NCBI GenBank assembly: GCA_013322215.1 | Contig: JAAMEZ010000019.1 | Coordinates: 1 to 32,536 of the forward strand | Reading direction: 5' to 3' | From: Martinezella rhizogenes | GTDB taxonomy: Bacteria > Pseudomonadota > Alphaproteobacteria > Rhizobiales > Rhizobiaceae | Length of the DNA: 32,536 nucleotides | Shown here: piece after piece, positions 14,693 through 23,148 of the stretch | How positions within the stretch are numbered: the first letter of the stretch is position 1 | How the letters are laid out: each line of letters opens with the position of its first letter | The notes under the pieces: model-generated | The model's database searches: none | Seen by the model: only the letters and a program-made list of their open reading frames with translations | What the model was told of the DNA's origin: nothing | Position numbers and translations under genes: made by a program

Positions 14693-15552
14693 TTCCCGCC
14701 CCCTTCATTTTCGATCCTGTAGCGGCCGGTGATCATCGAACGCATGTTGTTCCAAAAGCCGGATAGGATGACCATGGTGACATGAAGCAGAACGAAAAAG
14801 ACGATCGACCAAGCGCAGATGAAGTGGATGGAGCGCGCCGACTGCCGGCCACCAAAGAAATCGAGCAGAATGGGGAAGCCAGCATCCATGCCGGGTGACA
14901 TGGTCAGCCCTGTCGCAAGCATTAGTGGCAGCAGAATAAAGATAACAATCAGATAGGCGAGTTTCTGAAGAACATTGTAGCGGCGTGCCGTTTCTCCTTT
15001 CGGGAAGCGTAGCCGTGCGTGGTCGGCGATCTCCTGTTTGATATGAGAGGGTAAAAGTTCGCCAGAGCCTGGTGCGAGATCTCGCCGGAAATGACCACCC
15101 AGAAAGCCGTATAGCATATAGATCGATCCGTTGATCACGAAGAGCCACGCAAAAAACAGATGCCATCGGCGGCCAGTGGCGAGATCCTGGTAGCTCGGGA
15201 TGGTCGCCCAAGAGGGAAAGCCGCGCTCGGTCACATCGTCGCCGACGCGCGAAACGCCGAGAACACCTGTCGTCGCGACAGACAGACTTCCAATGCGCAA
15301 GAAACCGCGCGTACGGTCTCCGTCCTGGACAGTCCCGATTGAAAGCCAGGATGGATCGGCATCGGCACCGTACTGCCCCCAGTAGAGGGATGGATGCGCA
15401 TTGAATATCTGCAGCCCACTCATCAGAAGCAGGCTTAAACAAAGAACATTGATCCAATGCGCAATGCGCGTCAGCACCGAATGACGGTAGGCGAAGGTCG
15501 CCGTGGGAGCTGTCGGCGGCGTCGCTGCTTCCTGATGGTCCACGGTCGCCAT
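14689..15552 (-). CDS. Cytochrome b561-type membrane subunit
   Basis: The 287-residue protein has four main hydrophobic segments: RIAHWINVLCLSLLLMSGLQIF, WHLFFAWLFVINGSIYMLYGFL, LAYLIVIFILLPLMLATGLTM and SIHFICAWSIVFFVLLHVTMVIL. Each carries or abuts the histidines expected as haem b ligands (RIAHW, RWHLFF, SIHFI, LLHV). This is the pattern of thiosulfate-reductase/Ni-hydrogenase-type cytochrome b subunits. It would pass electrons between quinone and the molybdopterin enzyme encoded directly downstream, with which it overlaps by four bases. A loop of about 60 residues between the first two segments is predicted to be extracytoplasmic. Confidence 0.88.
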   Translation of the reverse strand: MATVDHQEAATPPTAPTATFAYRHSVLTRIAHWINVLCLSLLLMSGLQIFNAHPSLYWGQYGADADPSWLSIGTVQDGDRTRGFLRIGSLSVATTGVLGVSRVGDDVTERGFPSWATIPSYQDLATGRRWHLFFAWLFVINGSIYMLYGFLGGHFRRDLAPGSGELLPSHIKQEIADHARLRFPKGETARRYNVLQKLAYLIVIFILLPLMLATGLTMSPGMDAGFPILLDFFGGRQSARSIHFICAWSIVFFVLLHVTMVILSGFWNNMRSMITGRYRIENEGGGK

Positions 15553-15779
15553 GATCGCTCCTCCAGAGCTTGCTACGGTCCTACCGGGTAATACGGAAGA
15601 TAAAATACTCTTGTTACAGGTGCTGCGAAATAATCTTCTGCAGCTGGTCCCGGCCGCATCTCCTGAACGCTTGAGAGATTTCGCCCAAGAACAGCTGACC
15701 GACAGTCACGATACCGTGAGCAGGTAACAAGCGGCGATCTCATTGCGAAAGCGATAATGGAACCATTGGGAGAAAAGCG

Positions 15780-16481
15780 ATGAGGCAGTTAGCGAGATTA
15801 ATGATCACAGGAACGGCCGTTTGCGTCATGGTGGGTGTTTCTCATGGGGCATCGAGCGGCAATCGCCCGCTTACGGTCGTTGAACTCTTCACGAGCCAGG
15901 GGTGTTCGTCTTGCCCGCCGGCGAACGCCAATCTTATAAAGCTTAGTAAGCGTGACGACGTCCTCGCCTTGAGTTTCGCGGTGACATATTGGGACTATCT
16001 CGGTTGGAAAGACATATTCGGAAAACAGGAGTTTACGGATAGACAGATTTCGTACGAGGCGCCGTTGCATCAGTCAGGGCCCTTCACCCCGCAGATGGTT
16101 ATTAACGGCACGAAGACTGTGGTTGGGAATGACCTCGCCGAATTAACCCAACTTCTGCCAGTCGTTTCCCGCTTGGGAGGACCGTCCGTTACCCTCCGCC
16201 AGAGCCGCATCGAGATAGGGCGCGGCGATGCCCCGAGATTGCCGGCAGACGTCTGGTTGATCCGATACGATCCAGATGTCGTCAACGTGCCCATCGCGCG
16301 AGGCGAAAACGCCGGCAGCACTTTGCCCCACACCCACATCGTGCATGCATTGAGCCGTCTCGGGCAATGGGACGGAAGTCCTACCACATTCGATGTCTCG
16401 AAGGCGCCGAATGGCCTTCACACGGCAATTCTCGTTCAACAACCGAAAGGTGGTCCTATACTTGCGGCAGCGACAGACTGA
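15780..16481 (+). CDS. DUF1223 domain-containing secreted protein (thioredoxin-like fold)
   Basis: The 233-residue protein has a signal peptide (LMITGTAVCVMVGVSHGASS) and then the DUF1223 core: VVELFTSQGCSSCPPANANL with a thioredoxin-like CSSC motif, LSFAVTYWDYLGWKDIF, PFTPQMVINGTKTVVGND and, near the end, LPHTHIVHALSRLGQWDG. The fold and CxxC suggest a periplasmic redox function, but no activity is established for the family as far as I know. It stands alone, divergent from the cytochrome b gene, with a 227-base promoter region between. The ATG at 15780 is preceded by GGGAGAAAAG. Confidence 0.88.
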   Translation: MRQLARLMITGTAVCVMVGVSHGASSGNRPLTVVELFTSQGCSSCPPANANLIKLSKRDDVLALSFAVTYWDYLGWKDIFGKQEFTDRQISYEAPLHQSGPFTPQMVINGTKTVVGNDLAELTQLLPVVSRLGGPSVTLRQSRIEIGRGDAPRLPADVWLIRYDPDVVNVPIARGENAGSTLPHTHIVHALSRLGQWDGSPTTFDVSKAPNGLHTAILVQQPKGGPILAAATD

Positions 16482-16759
16482 GCATTGTTGGCAAATGACG
16501 GTGCCTCTACCTCTGCTCAACGAAGGTTCAAGATCGGGAATTAGCTTCGTTTCTGAATTCCGCGACGTGTCTGGCATATCCCTCGGCTTATTTCAAAAAA
16601 CAGCGTGGCGCTGGCTTCCACAATAGCCGTGCTCACGGTTTGCTACCTATTGTCTGATTTTTTGACGGCCCAGACTATTTTTTAAAGGAACGGGCCGCCC
16701 TCAAAGCGGTTAAGCTCTAAAGCCAAAATCCCGGAAACTTTTGCGAAGGATTGACGGAG

Positions 16760-17137
16760 ATGATCCTGGATGAATATCGTGAGCTGAAGCGGGCGCAGCG
16801 GAATTCGACCGCCGGCTTGGAGGTCTTCCGCGGCAAAAAGGCCGTAATAGTCATTGTCAGCGATATCGCGCGACAGGCGGGCATTGAGCAGGAGCGTCTC
16901 ATTCTCGCTGACCGTCGGCGATTGGAAGCGGCGGAATTGGCGGTCGTGCGCGTGTTCGATGGCAAAGTGACCCCGCTATTCGGCGCTGTGGGCGGATTGC
17001 GATCAAAAATAGTTCGCGCGCAACTGAATGCCAATTCAGTAGTCGATTTTTCCGTGGCTCTCGTTAGCAGGGAAGGTGAGGTCTTGTTTCGCTCCAACCA
17101 GCCGACAAAGGCCGATATCCTCCTTGCTCTGCTATAG
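16760..17137 (+). CDS. DUF4174-like small protein
   Basis: From the ATG at 16760 (GAAGGA lies nine bases upstream; a TTG at 16751 is the alternative) the product is 125 residues. The part KKAVIVIVSDIARQAGIEQERLILADRRRLEAAELAVVRVFDG and the closing DFSVALVSREGEVLFRSNQPTKADILLALL resemble DUF4174 proteins, whose domain is a shortened peroxiredoxin/thioredoxin-like fold with a strand followed by GKDGG-type turns. No cysteine is present, so a redox role is unlikely. No signal peptide is visible, although many relatives are secreted. Family assignment is moderate. Confidence 0.65.
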   Translation: MILDEYRELKRAQRNSTAGLEVFRGKKAVIVIVSDIARQAGIEQERLILADRRRLEAAELAVVRVFDGKVTPLFGAVGGLRSKIVRAQLNANSVVDFSVALVSREGEVLFRSNQPTKADILLALL

Positions 17138-17546
17138 GCAATTTGAAGCGAACAAGCCGAGACCGCGTCAACTCTGCTAATTCGCTGATATTATAGCCAC
17201 CGCAATGTGCAGAAACAGCGGACCATCGCTTCTACTCCCTTTAAGCGCTGGTGTGACGATCTGTGATCTGCCGTGCGGGGTCGGAAACCCAAATTGCGTG
17301 TGGTTGAATCGGGCGTGTCCGGAAAAGGGGGCGGCGAGAGGCGTTGATATATCGCCATATGAACTTTTTTACCGACACTGCAATTCGATGAACGACGCAA
17401 TATGGGTAAGAGTGCCGAGACGTTGGAAAGCTAAGGTCTCGGTTCATTGAACCAGCGGCGAAATTTTTCTGCTTTCGGTCGTAACAAAGATGCTCGGCAG
17501 TGCGTAGTCGCAGGCAGAGACCAACTTTGCCATGCGGGGCCGCTGA
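17138..17546. other. Intergenic stretch, no gene recognised
   Basis: About 410 bases separate the DUF4174-like gene from the TPR-methyltransferase gene. Short open frames exist on both strands but have Cys/Trp/Arg-rich, unlikely composition and no ribosome site. No strong hairpin or repeat was noticed. Confidence 0.5.
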
Positions 17547-18935
17547 ATGACGATCGCAGAAGGAGACGTGTCCGTAAAACGGGCCAGGGAGGCATTGAAC
17601 CAGGCGATGCAATTCCACATGGCAGGAGAGCTTGACCTGGCACGTGAGCGCTATTGTGAAGTACTCGCCCATCAGTATCGTGTTGCCGACATCCTCCCAC
17701 TCTTAGCTGGAATCGCTGCGCTGAGAGGTGATGTGAAGGCCGCAATGTCCTGGTGGACGGACTTGCTGCTTCTCAAGCCGGATCATGTCGTCGCTCTTCT
17801 GGAAAAGGGTGCGTTGCTGCTCCGGGTCGGCGAACGCGCCGAAGCAATTGCCTGCTTCGAAATGGCCTCGGCCCTCTCTCCCGACAATCCGCTCGCCCTC
17901 AACAATCTCTCGGTCGCGCTGGCGCAGGCCGATCGACATCATGAGGCGCTGAACGGCTTTAGAAGGCTTGCACGCCTTCAGCCGGAAAGCGTCATGCCGC
18001 AGCATCAAGTGCGGCGGATAACATCGAGGATCGTTCCTTTCTGGCATATACCGATGCTTAACGATGTCCGCCGCAACGACGCCTTCGAAGCGGCAATTAT
18101 CAGAGCCGTCGCCGAATGCGGCCCGAACGCTCAGGTTCTCGACATCGGCGCGGGCAGCGGATTGCTATCGATGATGGCGGCTCGCGCCGGAGCCCGGAAT
18201 ATAGTGACATGTGAGGCTGTGCCGGTGATCGCCGAGGCCGCGGAGCGGATCATCGAGAGAAACGGTTTTGCCGACCGCATCGATGTCATCAACAAGATTT
18301 CGACCGATCTTGCCGTCGGGTGCGATCTCATATCCCGCGCCGATATTCTGATCTCGGAAATTCTTTCCAGCGATCTCCTTGCCGAAGACGTGCTCAGCAC
18401 GTTTGAGGATGCCCATGCACGATTGATCAAGGAGGACGCGCTCGTCATCCCGAGAGCAGCAACCGCGGTCGGTTGCCTCGTCGAGAGCGACGTTCTTGAG
18501 GACTATTGCTTTGTCAATGAAGTCTCGGGCTTCGACGTTTCCGAATTTTCCAAGCTTTCGACCAACCGTCTGCCCGTTCACGGCACCATGACCGACTGGA
18601 GACGATTGTCGCCTGACATCGACCTCCAAACGATCGACCTGACCCGCAAGAGGCACACGGAAGAACTTCGCCAGCTTGAAATTCCGGTAATGGCGGATGG
18701 CGTGGCGACCGGGATCATCCAATGGATGAGAATCGATCTCGCCGACGGTGTGGAGTTTTCCAATCATCCAAAGGATTATTGCGACGGCGGCTGGCTGCAG
18801 GTCCTTCACCCATTTCCAAAACCGATTGAGGTTCGGCAAGGATCAACTCTTTCGATCGTAGCTGGTCACGATCGAAGCAGTTTGATCCTGATGCCCAAAC
18901 CACGGACAGATGACCAGTTCGTTTCGGTGAATTGA
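17547..18935 (+). CDS. TPR repeat protein fused to a PRMT-like arginine methyltransferase domain
   Basis: The first 150 residues of this 462-residue protein are tetratricopeptide-like helices (ARERYCEVLAHQYR, AEAIACFEMASALSPDNPLALNNLSVALAQ, ALNGFRRLARLQPES). From FWHIPMLNDVRRNDAF (166-181) onward it follows protein arginine methyltransferases. Motif I is VLDIGAGSGLL (197-207), and a ribose-binding Glu sits at about 223 (TCEA). A double-E loop SEILSSDLLAE has glutamates at about 271 and 280, the same nine-residue spacing as in eukaryotic PRMTs. A C-terminal beta-barrel segment (ATGIIQWMRIDL, GWLQVLHPFPKPIEV, STLSIVAGHDRSSL) resembles PRMT7 in particular. It probably methylates a protein partner bound by the TPRs; the target is unknown. 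It stands alone, followed by a small inverted-repeat element. Confidence 0.85.
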   Translation: MTIAEGDVSVKRAREALNQAMQFHMAGELDLARERYCEVLAHQYRVADILPLLAGIAALRGDVKAAMSWWTDLLLLKPDHVVALLEKGALLLRVGERAEAIACFEMASALSPDNPLALNNLSVALAQADRHHEALNGFRRLARLQPESVMPQHQVRRITSRIVPFWHIPMLNDVRRNDAFEAAIIRAVAECGPNAQVLDIGAGSGLLSMMAARAGARNIVTCEAVPVIAEAAERIIERNGFADRIDVINKISTDLAVGCDLISRADILISEILSSDLLAEDVLSTFEDAHARLIKEDALVIPRAATAVGCLVESDVLEDYCFVNEVSGFDVSEFSKLSTNRLPVHGTMTDWRRLSPDIDLQTIDLTRKRHTEELRQLEIPVMADGVATGIIQWMRIDLADGVEFSNHPKDYCDGGWLQVLHPFPKPIEVRQGSTLSIVAGHDRSSLILMPKPRTDDQFVSVN

Positions 18936-18942
18936 AATTTGG

Positions 18943-19036
18943 GTGTGAATCGGCGTTGCGCAATGACCCCGCCAATCTTTGAAAGATCAACATCTTGTGA
19001 CGCCGATTTGCCCCTAATCACTGTGCCGATTCACAC
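18943..19036. mobile_element. 94-bp element with 12-bp terminal inverted repeats, likely IS21-type remnant
   Basis: GTGTGAATCGGC at 18943-18954 is repeated inverted and exactly at 19025-19036. Inside are a TGACCCCGCC block near the left end and a second partial copy of the end sequence (GCCGATTTGCCCC) near the right end. Ends with TG...CA and internal end-like repeats are features of IS21-family termini, so this looks like a miniature or gutted IS21-type element with both ends but no istAB genes. It lies seven bases after the stop of the TPR-methyltransferase gene and at the left border of a GC-rich islet. A hairpin terminator is the alternative, but a 70-base loop makes that poor. Confidence 0.5.
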
Positions 19037-19100
19037 ATCTATCTTGCGCCGGGCAAGACGCCCACTCCACCGAGCGAGGCGTCTGGCCTGCTAATCCCTG

Positions 19101-19964
19101 TCAGCTTGCCGGATTGCGCGCGGTAACGATCCACGCAGCACCGTCGATCATCACCGACCGCTCGCCGGGGCGGTCCGCGAAGGCGGCACGAACCGCGGCC
19201 GAGGTGCGGGCGCGGATGTCGTCGGGTTGATCAGCGAGCGCGCGAGACAGCGGGCCTACCTCGAGCGTCATCTGCACCGCGTCGTCGATCGCAGCGTCCC
19301 GCGTTGCGCCCTCGCCAAACGGGACGGAAGCATCGAAGGGCGCGATAGCGATATCGGTGAAGCCAGCCGCTGTTAGAATACGCGCCACCGGCCCCCGGTC
19401 GCCGAACGAGAATGGGCCGGGCGCTTCGGGATCGGGCGGCGCGGTCGGCGGGAGGATGTCCTTGATCGCGGCCATCGGCAGGCGCACCCAATCGTTCTCG
19501 ACCATGCCGCGCCAGCAGACGAAAGCGACCCGTCCGCCCGGCTTGAGCGCCCGGCGCATATGAGCGAACGCCACGGTAGGATCGTCGAAGAACATCACCC
19601 CGAAACGCGAGAACAGGATGTCGAACGCGCCCTCGGGCAGCTCGGCGCTGCCGGCGTCGGCCACTCGGAACAGGGCCGGCGTATCCTGTGACGCAAGCGC
19701 TCGCGCCCGGCCGATCAGCGGTTCGGATATGTCCACACCCAGCACTTGGCCCCCCGCGCCGACGCGGGCGGCCAGATCCAGACTAGACGCCCCCGCGCCG
19801 CAGCCGACGTCCAGCACGCGGTCGCCCACGGCGGGCGCGGCGGCTTCGATTGCGGCCTGGCCGAACACCGCCAGCATGGCGTCGAGGCGGGCCTGGTGCG
19901 CGACCCAGCGCTCCCCGCTTTGGTCATTCCAATCGGCGACTTGCTCGGCATTGTACTGTGCCAT
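19101..19964 (-). CDS. Class I SAM-dependent methyltransferase
   Basis: The 287-residue protein is a UbiE/type-11-like methyltransferase. The N-terminus MAQYNAEQVADWNDQSGERWV is followed by motif I VLDVGCGAGASS (about 50-61), the ribose-binding acidic residue in VLGVDISEP, then FDILFSRFGVMFFDDP and ALKPGGRVAFVCWRG. The C-terminal 110 residues form a cap (PFSFGDRGPVARILTAAGF) with Pro- and Ala-rich links. The methyl acceptor is unknown, probably a small molecule. The gene is rich in G/C at third positions compared with its left neighbours. It lies downstream of the flavoprotein gene on the same strand with a 160-base gap, and both may be under the divergent TetR regulator. Confidence 0.9.
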   Translation of the reverse strand: MAQYNAEQVADWNDQSGERWVAHQARLDAMLAVFGQAAIEAAAPAVGDRVLDVGCGAGASSLDLAARVGAGGQVLGVDISEPLIGRARALASQDTPALFRVADAGSAELPEGAFDILFSRFGVMFFDDPTVAFAHMRRALKPGGRVAFVCWRGMVENDWVRLPMAAIKDILPPTAPPDPEAPGPFSFGDRGPVARILTAAGFTDIAIAPFDASVPFGEGATRDAAIDDAVQMTLEVGPLSRALADQPDDIRARTSAAVRAAFADRPGERSVMIDGAAWIVTARNPAS

Positions 19965-20124
19965 GACATATCCTTGTTCTGATGCGCTCTAAGCTATCCG
20001 ATGCCAAAGCGGGCATCGTCTCCAGCGATCCTGCGCCCGCCAGCGATAAGGCGCCGGTGCCGCCTAGCGCCGGACTTGGAAGGACAACCGCGCCTGCGGC
20101 AACCGGAAAAGGGAAGCCCTGCTC

Positions 20125-21018
20125 TTAAACCAGCATCGACTGCTGGGCGGAGATGCCCGCCATCGCGCCTTGCCATGATGCCGTGGTGACCGAGGGCATG
20201 CCGGGGTTGGTGAGGTCCCCCGCGGCGTAGATGCCGGGCATGCTGGTCTCACGGCGCTCGTCGACCTTGAGGACGATGCCGAGGGGCGTACCGGCCGTGG
20301 CGAGGCCCAGTGGTTCATGCAGGCTTGCGGACGGCTTGTTACGTGGATGCGCGAACAGGATGTCGACCGCGACATCGGGGCCGGTATCGAGCTTGACGGT
20401 GGCATTATGGCCCACATGACGGGCGATTTCAGTGATCCGGCCATCGACGACAGGTGTGTTGCGACGCTCAAGATCGGCCCGGATATCGGGCGGAATATCG
20501 CGACCATCGGCGAAGACCGTCAGCCTGTCGGTCCAGTCGTGGAACAGCCTGACCTGATTATGCGACTGCGGGCCGGACCAGACGAGGCCCCAATGCTGGC
20601 CGGCGACTTCAAAGCCGTCGCAATAGGGACATGGCACGATGGACGTGCCCCAGCCTTCGGCAAAACCCGGCACAGCAGGCATCTGGTCGACAACGCCATA
20701 ACTCAGGATCAGGCGGCGCGCGCTAAGGCTTTCGCCATCGCCAGTGAGGACGGTGAAATTGTCGATGGTACCGGAGATGCCATCGGCGCGGGCATTGACC
20801 AGCCTGACCGTGGGATATCGCGCCAGTTGCTGCCGCGCTTCGGCCAGGATGTCCAGCGGCGGCTTGTGATCATGGCCGAGCATACCATGCGAGCGGCCGG
20901 CGAAGCGGTTGCGCGGCAGGCCGGTATCGAGAACGATGACCTTGCGGCGGGCGCGGCCGAGCTGCAATGCGGCGGCGAGGCCAGCAAAGCTGCCGCCGAT
21001 GATGATGACGTTATCCAT
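20125..21018 (-). CDS. Thioredoxin-reductase-like FAD/NAD(P)-binding oxidoreductase
   Basis: From the ATG at 21018 the product is 297 residues, about the length of bacterial thioredoxin reductase. The FAD Rossmann motif is VIIIGGSFAGLAAALQLGRA (residues 4-23), the redox-active pair is CPYC (130-133, replacing the usual CATC) within PCPYCDGFEVAG, and the second FAD motif is GIYAAGDLTNPG near the C-terminus. The central NADPH motif expected around residue 145 (GGGxSA type) reads WGLVWSGPQSHNQ and is degenerate. It may therefore be one of the TrxR-like dithiol oxidases that use oxygen rather than NADPH, or use another donor; this is inference. Upstream, a TetR gene diverges from a dyad-containing intergenic region. 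Confidence 0.9.
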   Translation of the reverse strand: MDNVIIIGGSFAGLAAALQLGRARRKVIVLDTGLPRNRFAGRSHGMLGHDHKPPLDILAEARQQLARYPTVRLVNARADGISGTIDNFTVLTGDGESLSARRLILSYGVVDQMPAVPGFAEGWGTSIVPCPYCDGFEVAGQHWGLVWSGPQSHNQVRLFHDWTDRLTVFADGRDIPPDIRADLERRNTPVVDGRITEIARHVGHNATVKLDTGPDVAVDILFAHPRNKPSASLHEPLGLATAGTPLGIVLKVDERRETSMPGIYAAGDLTNPGMPSVTTASWQGAMAGISAQQSMLV

Positions 21019-21164
21019 GATGATGGGCTCCGAGTTGTGAAGGGAAGAGGTTGGGTTGAATCTGGCGCGCAATATCGCCCAGCGATGCGCATTCGAAATC
21101 GCTGGGCGGCCAAGGGAAATCTGATTTGGCGGACACGATAAAATCCACTCTTGGAATTTATGAA

Positions 21165-21199
21165 ACTACGTAGTATCGTAATTCTAGTATAACGATACT
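21165..21199. promoter_or_regulatory. Overlapping dyads in the TetR/flavoprotein divergent promoter, probable TetR operator
   Basis: ACTACGTAGT (21165-21174) is a perfect palindrome. Overlapping it, AGTATCGT (21172-21179) is repeated inverted as ACGATACT (21192-21199). The cluster lies 20 bases before the GTG start of the TetR gene and about 150 bases before the flavoprotein ATG. Such dyads between divergent genes are the usual binding sites of TetR proteins; binding here is inferred. Confidence 0.55.
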
Positions 21200-21218
21200 G
21201 TCAAGGACTGTAATTATC

Positions 21219-21869
21219 GTGCCCGAAGAAAACATCCGCGCACGGCGCGGCCGGCCCGCCAATGAGGCACTTGGCCAAACGATCGTCGACGCCGCTGGCG
21301 AACTCTTTGCCGAACTGGGTTTTCAAGCGACGACATTGGACAAGGTCGCCCAGCGAGCGAAGATATCCAAGCTCAGCATCTATCGGCACTTCGAGAACAA
21401 GGAGGCGCTGTTTGGCGCGGCGTTTGCGGCCCGCTGCCAGCAGTTAATACCGCAGGCCCTTTTTGAAGGCGTCGACGGTTCGGCCGAAGATCAGCTCATG
21501 GCAGTGGGATCATCACTGCTTCGCACGCTCTTGCGCCCTGACGTCCGCAACGTCGAAGCCATGGTCATGACCGATACGCCGAACCAAAAGTCGTTGAGCA
21601 AGGTCCATTACGAAGCCGGCCCCGCCCATATCATCACCCAAATCGAGGCCCTGTTGCGTCAGTTGCACGCGAAGGGGGCTCTGAACGTGCCCGATCCTCT
21701 CCGGTCCGCCCGGTTGTTTGCCGCGCTTTTCAAAGGCTCCGATCTCTTGATTATTGCGCGCTTCGATGAGGCGAGAGCACATGATGAGAAAGAGATCGAA
21801 TCCTATTGCCGATCGGCCGTCGCCATGTTCATCGCTGCGCACGGTGGCAACGATCACGCGGGCGGATAG
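21219..21869 (+). CDS. TetR/AcrR-family transcriptional regulator
   Basis: The 216-residue protein starts at GTG 21219. After a basic lead (RARRGRPANEAL) it has the TetR DNA-binding domain: IVDAAGELFAELGFQATTLDKVAQRAKISKLSIYRHFENKEALFGAAF (about residues 20-67), with the helix-turn-helix in KVAQRAKISKLSIYRHF. The remaining helices are the variable ligand-binding part (AEDQLMAVGSSLLRTLL, SLSKVHYEAGPAHIITQIEALLRQL), with a TetR_C-like end. It is divergently transcribed from the flavoprotein gene and probably represses it and itself through the dyads at 21165-21199. The inducer is not predictable. Confidence 0.93.
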   Translation: MPEENIRARRGRPANEALGQTIVDAAGELFAELGFQATTLDKVAQRAKISKLSIYRHFENKEALFGAAFAARCQQLIPQALFEGVDGSAEDQLMAVGSSLLRTLLRPDVRNVEAMVMTDTPNQKSLSKVHYEAGPAHIITQIEALLRQLHAKGALNVPDPLRSARLFAALFKGSDLLIIARFDEARAHDEKEIESYCRSAVAMFIAAHGGNDHAGG

Positions 21870-22217
21870 CCGGGACGAAGCCGCGAAGTACTTGCTTGAT
21901 ATTTTGGATGCTCGCACTGACATCAACGCGACTATCGGTGTCCGCTTTGGGTCGGATCCCAGACCACAGCGTCAGATGGTCGTGTGTCCGTTACCCGAGG
22001 AATTTCAGACGGATAGCTTTTGTAACAACGGGGTCGTCGGTGCATATCTCTTCAAGAGCTGCATAGCGCAGTTGGATGGCGGCCTCGTCAATCACACCGC
22101 GATCCTATAGGCTTCAAACCAAAGGGGAATCCCGTCGCCGCAAAAAAATCCAATGCCGCGATTCCATTATTTATCAACAGAGCCTTAATCACTTTACCCG
22201 CTAATTAAGGAAATGCC
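21870..22217. other. Intergenic stretch, no supported gene
   Basis: About 350 bases follow the TetR gene. One forward frame stays open to 22108 (including LLDILDARTDINATIGVRFG and VCPLPEEFQ) and looks faintly protein-like. It has no good start or ribosome site outside the TetR gene and no recognised family, so it is at most the relic of a gene tail. The end near 22170-22210 is A/T-rich and probably holds the promoter of the secreted protein at 22218. Confidence 0.4.
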
Positions 22218-22655
22218 GTGAACAAACTTCACCTGACAACCATGACCCTCGCCACCATGCTTCTGACCACTGCGTCCGTCGATGCTGCTGATTTCTCCGT
22301 CACGCCGCTGAAAGACGGCGACAGCTTTATCGGTTGCCTCGCTCAGAACACCGCGACAGGCGTCGGCTTTCTTGCCGTTGGCGACAAGGTCGCCCTATTT
22401 GCCAATTCTTCGAAGTTCACTTTCGCCAAGGGCGATCAGGTGACCGGCTCCTGGTCGATCGATAGCGGTACGGCCACGAATTTCTCGTCGACTGCGGACA
22501 CGGCAGCAACGGCAACGATCGACGTCCCGAACACGACCGAGGCCGTTGCGGCGCTGATCAGCGGCAAGTCGCTGAGCCTAACCGCCAACAGCACCACCGT
22601 CGATTTCAGCCTCGAGGGCGGCGAGAAGGCCTTATGGGCCTGTCGGAGTGTATGA
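22218..22655 (+). CDS. Secreted protein of unknown function
   Basis: The frame starts at GTG 22218, seven bases after AAGGA. The 145-residue product has a signal peptide (HLTTMTLATMLLTTASVDAAD, cut near residue 24). The mature part is rich in Thr, Ser and Ala with alternating hydrophobics (FIGCLAQNTATGVGFLAVGDKVALFANSSKF, ATATIDVPNTTEAVAALISGKSLSLTANSTTVDFSLEGG), implying a beta-sandwich. Two cysteines, at about residue 39 and near the C-terminus (LWACRSV), could pair. The layout recalls IalB-like periplasmic proteins, but the family is not recognisable to me. It stands alone with a strong hairpin 45 bases after its stop. Confidence 0.75.
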   Translation: MNKLHLTTMTLATMLLTTASVDAADFSVTPLKDGDSFIGCLAQNTATGVGFLAVGDKVALFANSSKFTFAKGDQVTGSWSIDSGTATNFSSTADTAATATIDVPNTTEAVAALISGKSLSLTANSTTVDFSLEGGEKALWACRSV

Positions 22656-23148
22656 CCACCCAGGCGGCACCGACCGCTAACTAAGCCGTACCCATTTGCG
22701 ATTGATATGGCGGGTATCACGTTGCCCGCCATATCAATCAGCCGAACCTCCGAAAAGTCTTCAACGACGGCGAAAGACTTAGTCCAGCATTTGTACGGCG
22801 TTGGTCTCTGCCACCAATGGGGTGGCTCGGACAATCAGCACGACGGCCGATGCCATGGCCGGGACGATGATCATGTTGCTGCGGGAACGCACGGCCGACT
22901 TCTTGCGGATTTTAGCAGTATTTCATGTTAAATGAACATGATAATATTCTAAATAATAGTATCAATAACGTAAATTTGAGCGATGCCGCTGTCTTATCTT
23001 CCGTATCTATCTAAAGGAAATTAGATAAATCTGGTCTATCTAAAATAAACACGGAACTTTTTTCTGTCCAGAGGCGCCATATTATCAATTTTTTGACGTT
23101 TTCCGAGCAACTGTCGGTAGTTTGAAAATATTGCAATCGAGCGACATC
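22656..23148. other. Intergenic region with hairpin and A/T-rich tract
   Basis: Nearly 500 bases hold no convincing gene. The left part has the 22700-22739 hairpin. The stretch from about 22920 to 23110 is much richer in A/T than the rest of the window, with several short runs such as AAATAATAGTATC. It may contain the DUF805 promoter or be a remnant of foreign DNA. Confidence 0.5.
22700..22739 (+). terminator. Perfect 15-bp inverted repeat after the secreted-protein gene
   Basis: GATTGATATGGCGGG (22700-22714) pairs exactly with CCCGCCATATCAATC (22725-22739) around a 10-base loop. It lies 45 bases after the stop at 22655. No T run follows, so it may stabilise the transcript's 3' end or act as a terminator with help. 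Confidence 0.55.

Noticed and set aside
17345..17364. GATATATCGCCATATG as another operator copy
   Set aside because: It has no GACATA or TGATATA partner half-site at the right distance.
17205..17450. Possible small gene upstream of the TPR-methyltransferase gene
   Set aside because: Its composition (many Cys, Trp and Arg) and the lack of a ribosome site suggest chance opening.
21754..22110. A 118-residue open frame overlapping the end of the TetR gene
   Set aside because: Its first third lies inside the TetR gene in another frame; the remainder lacks a start, a ribosome site and any recognisable family.
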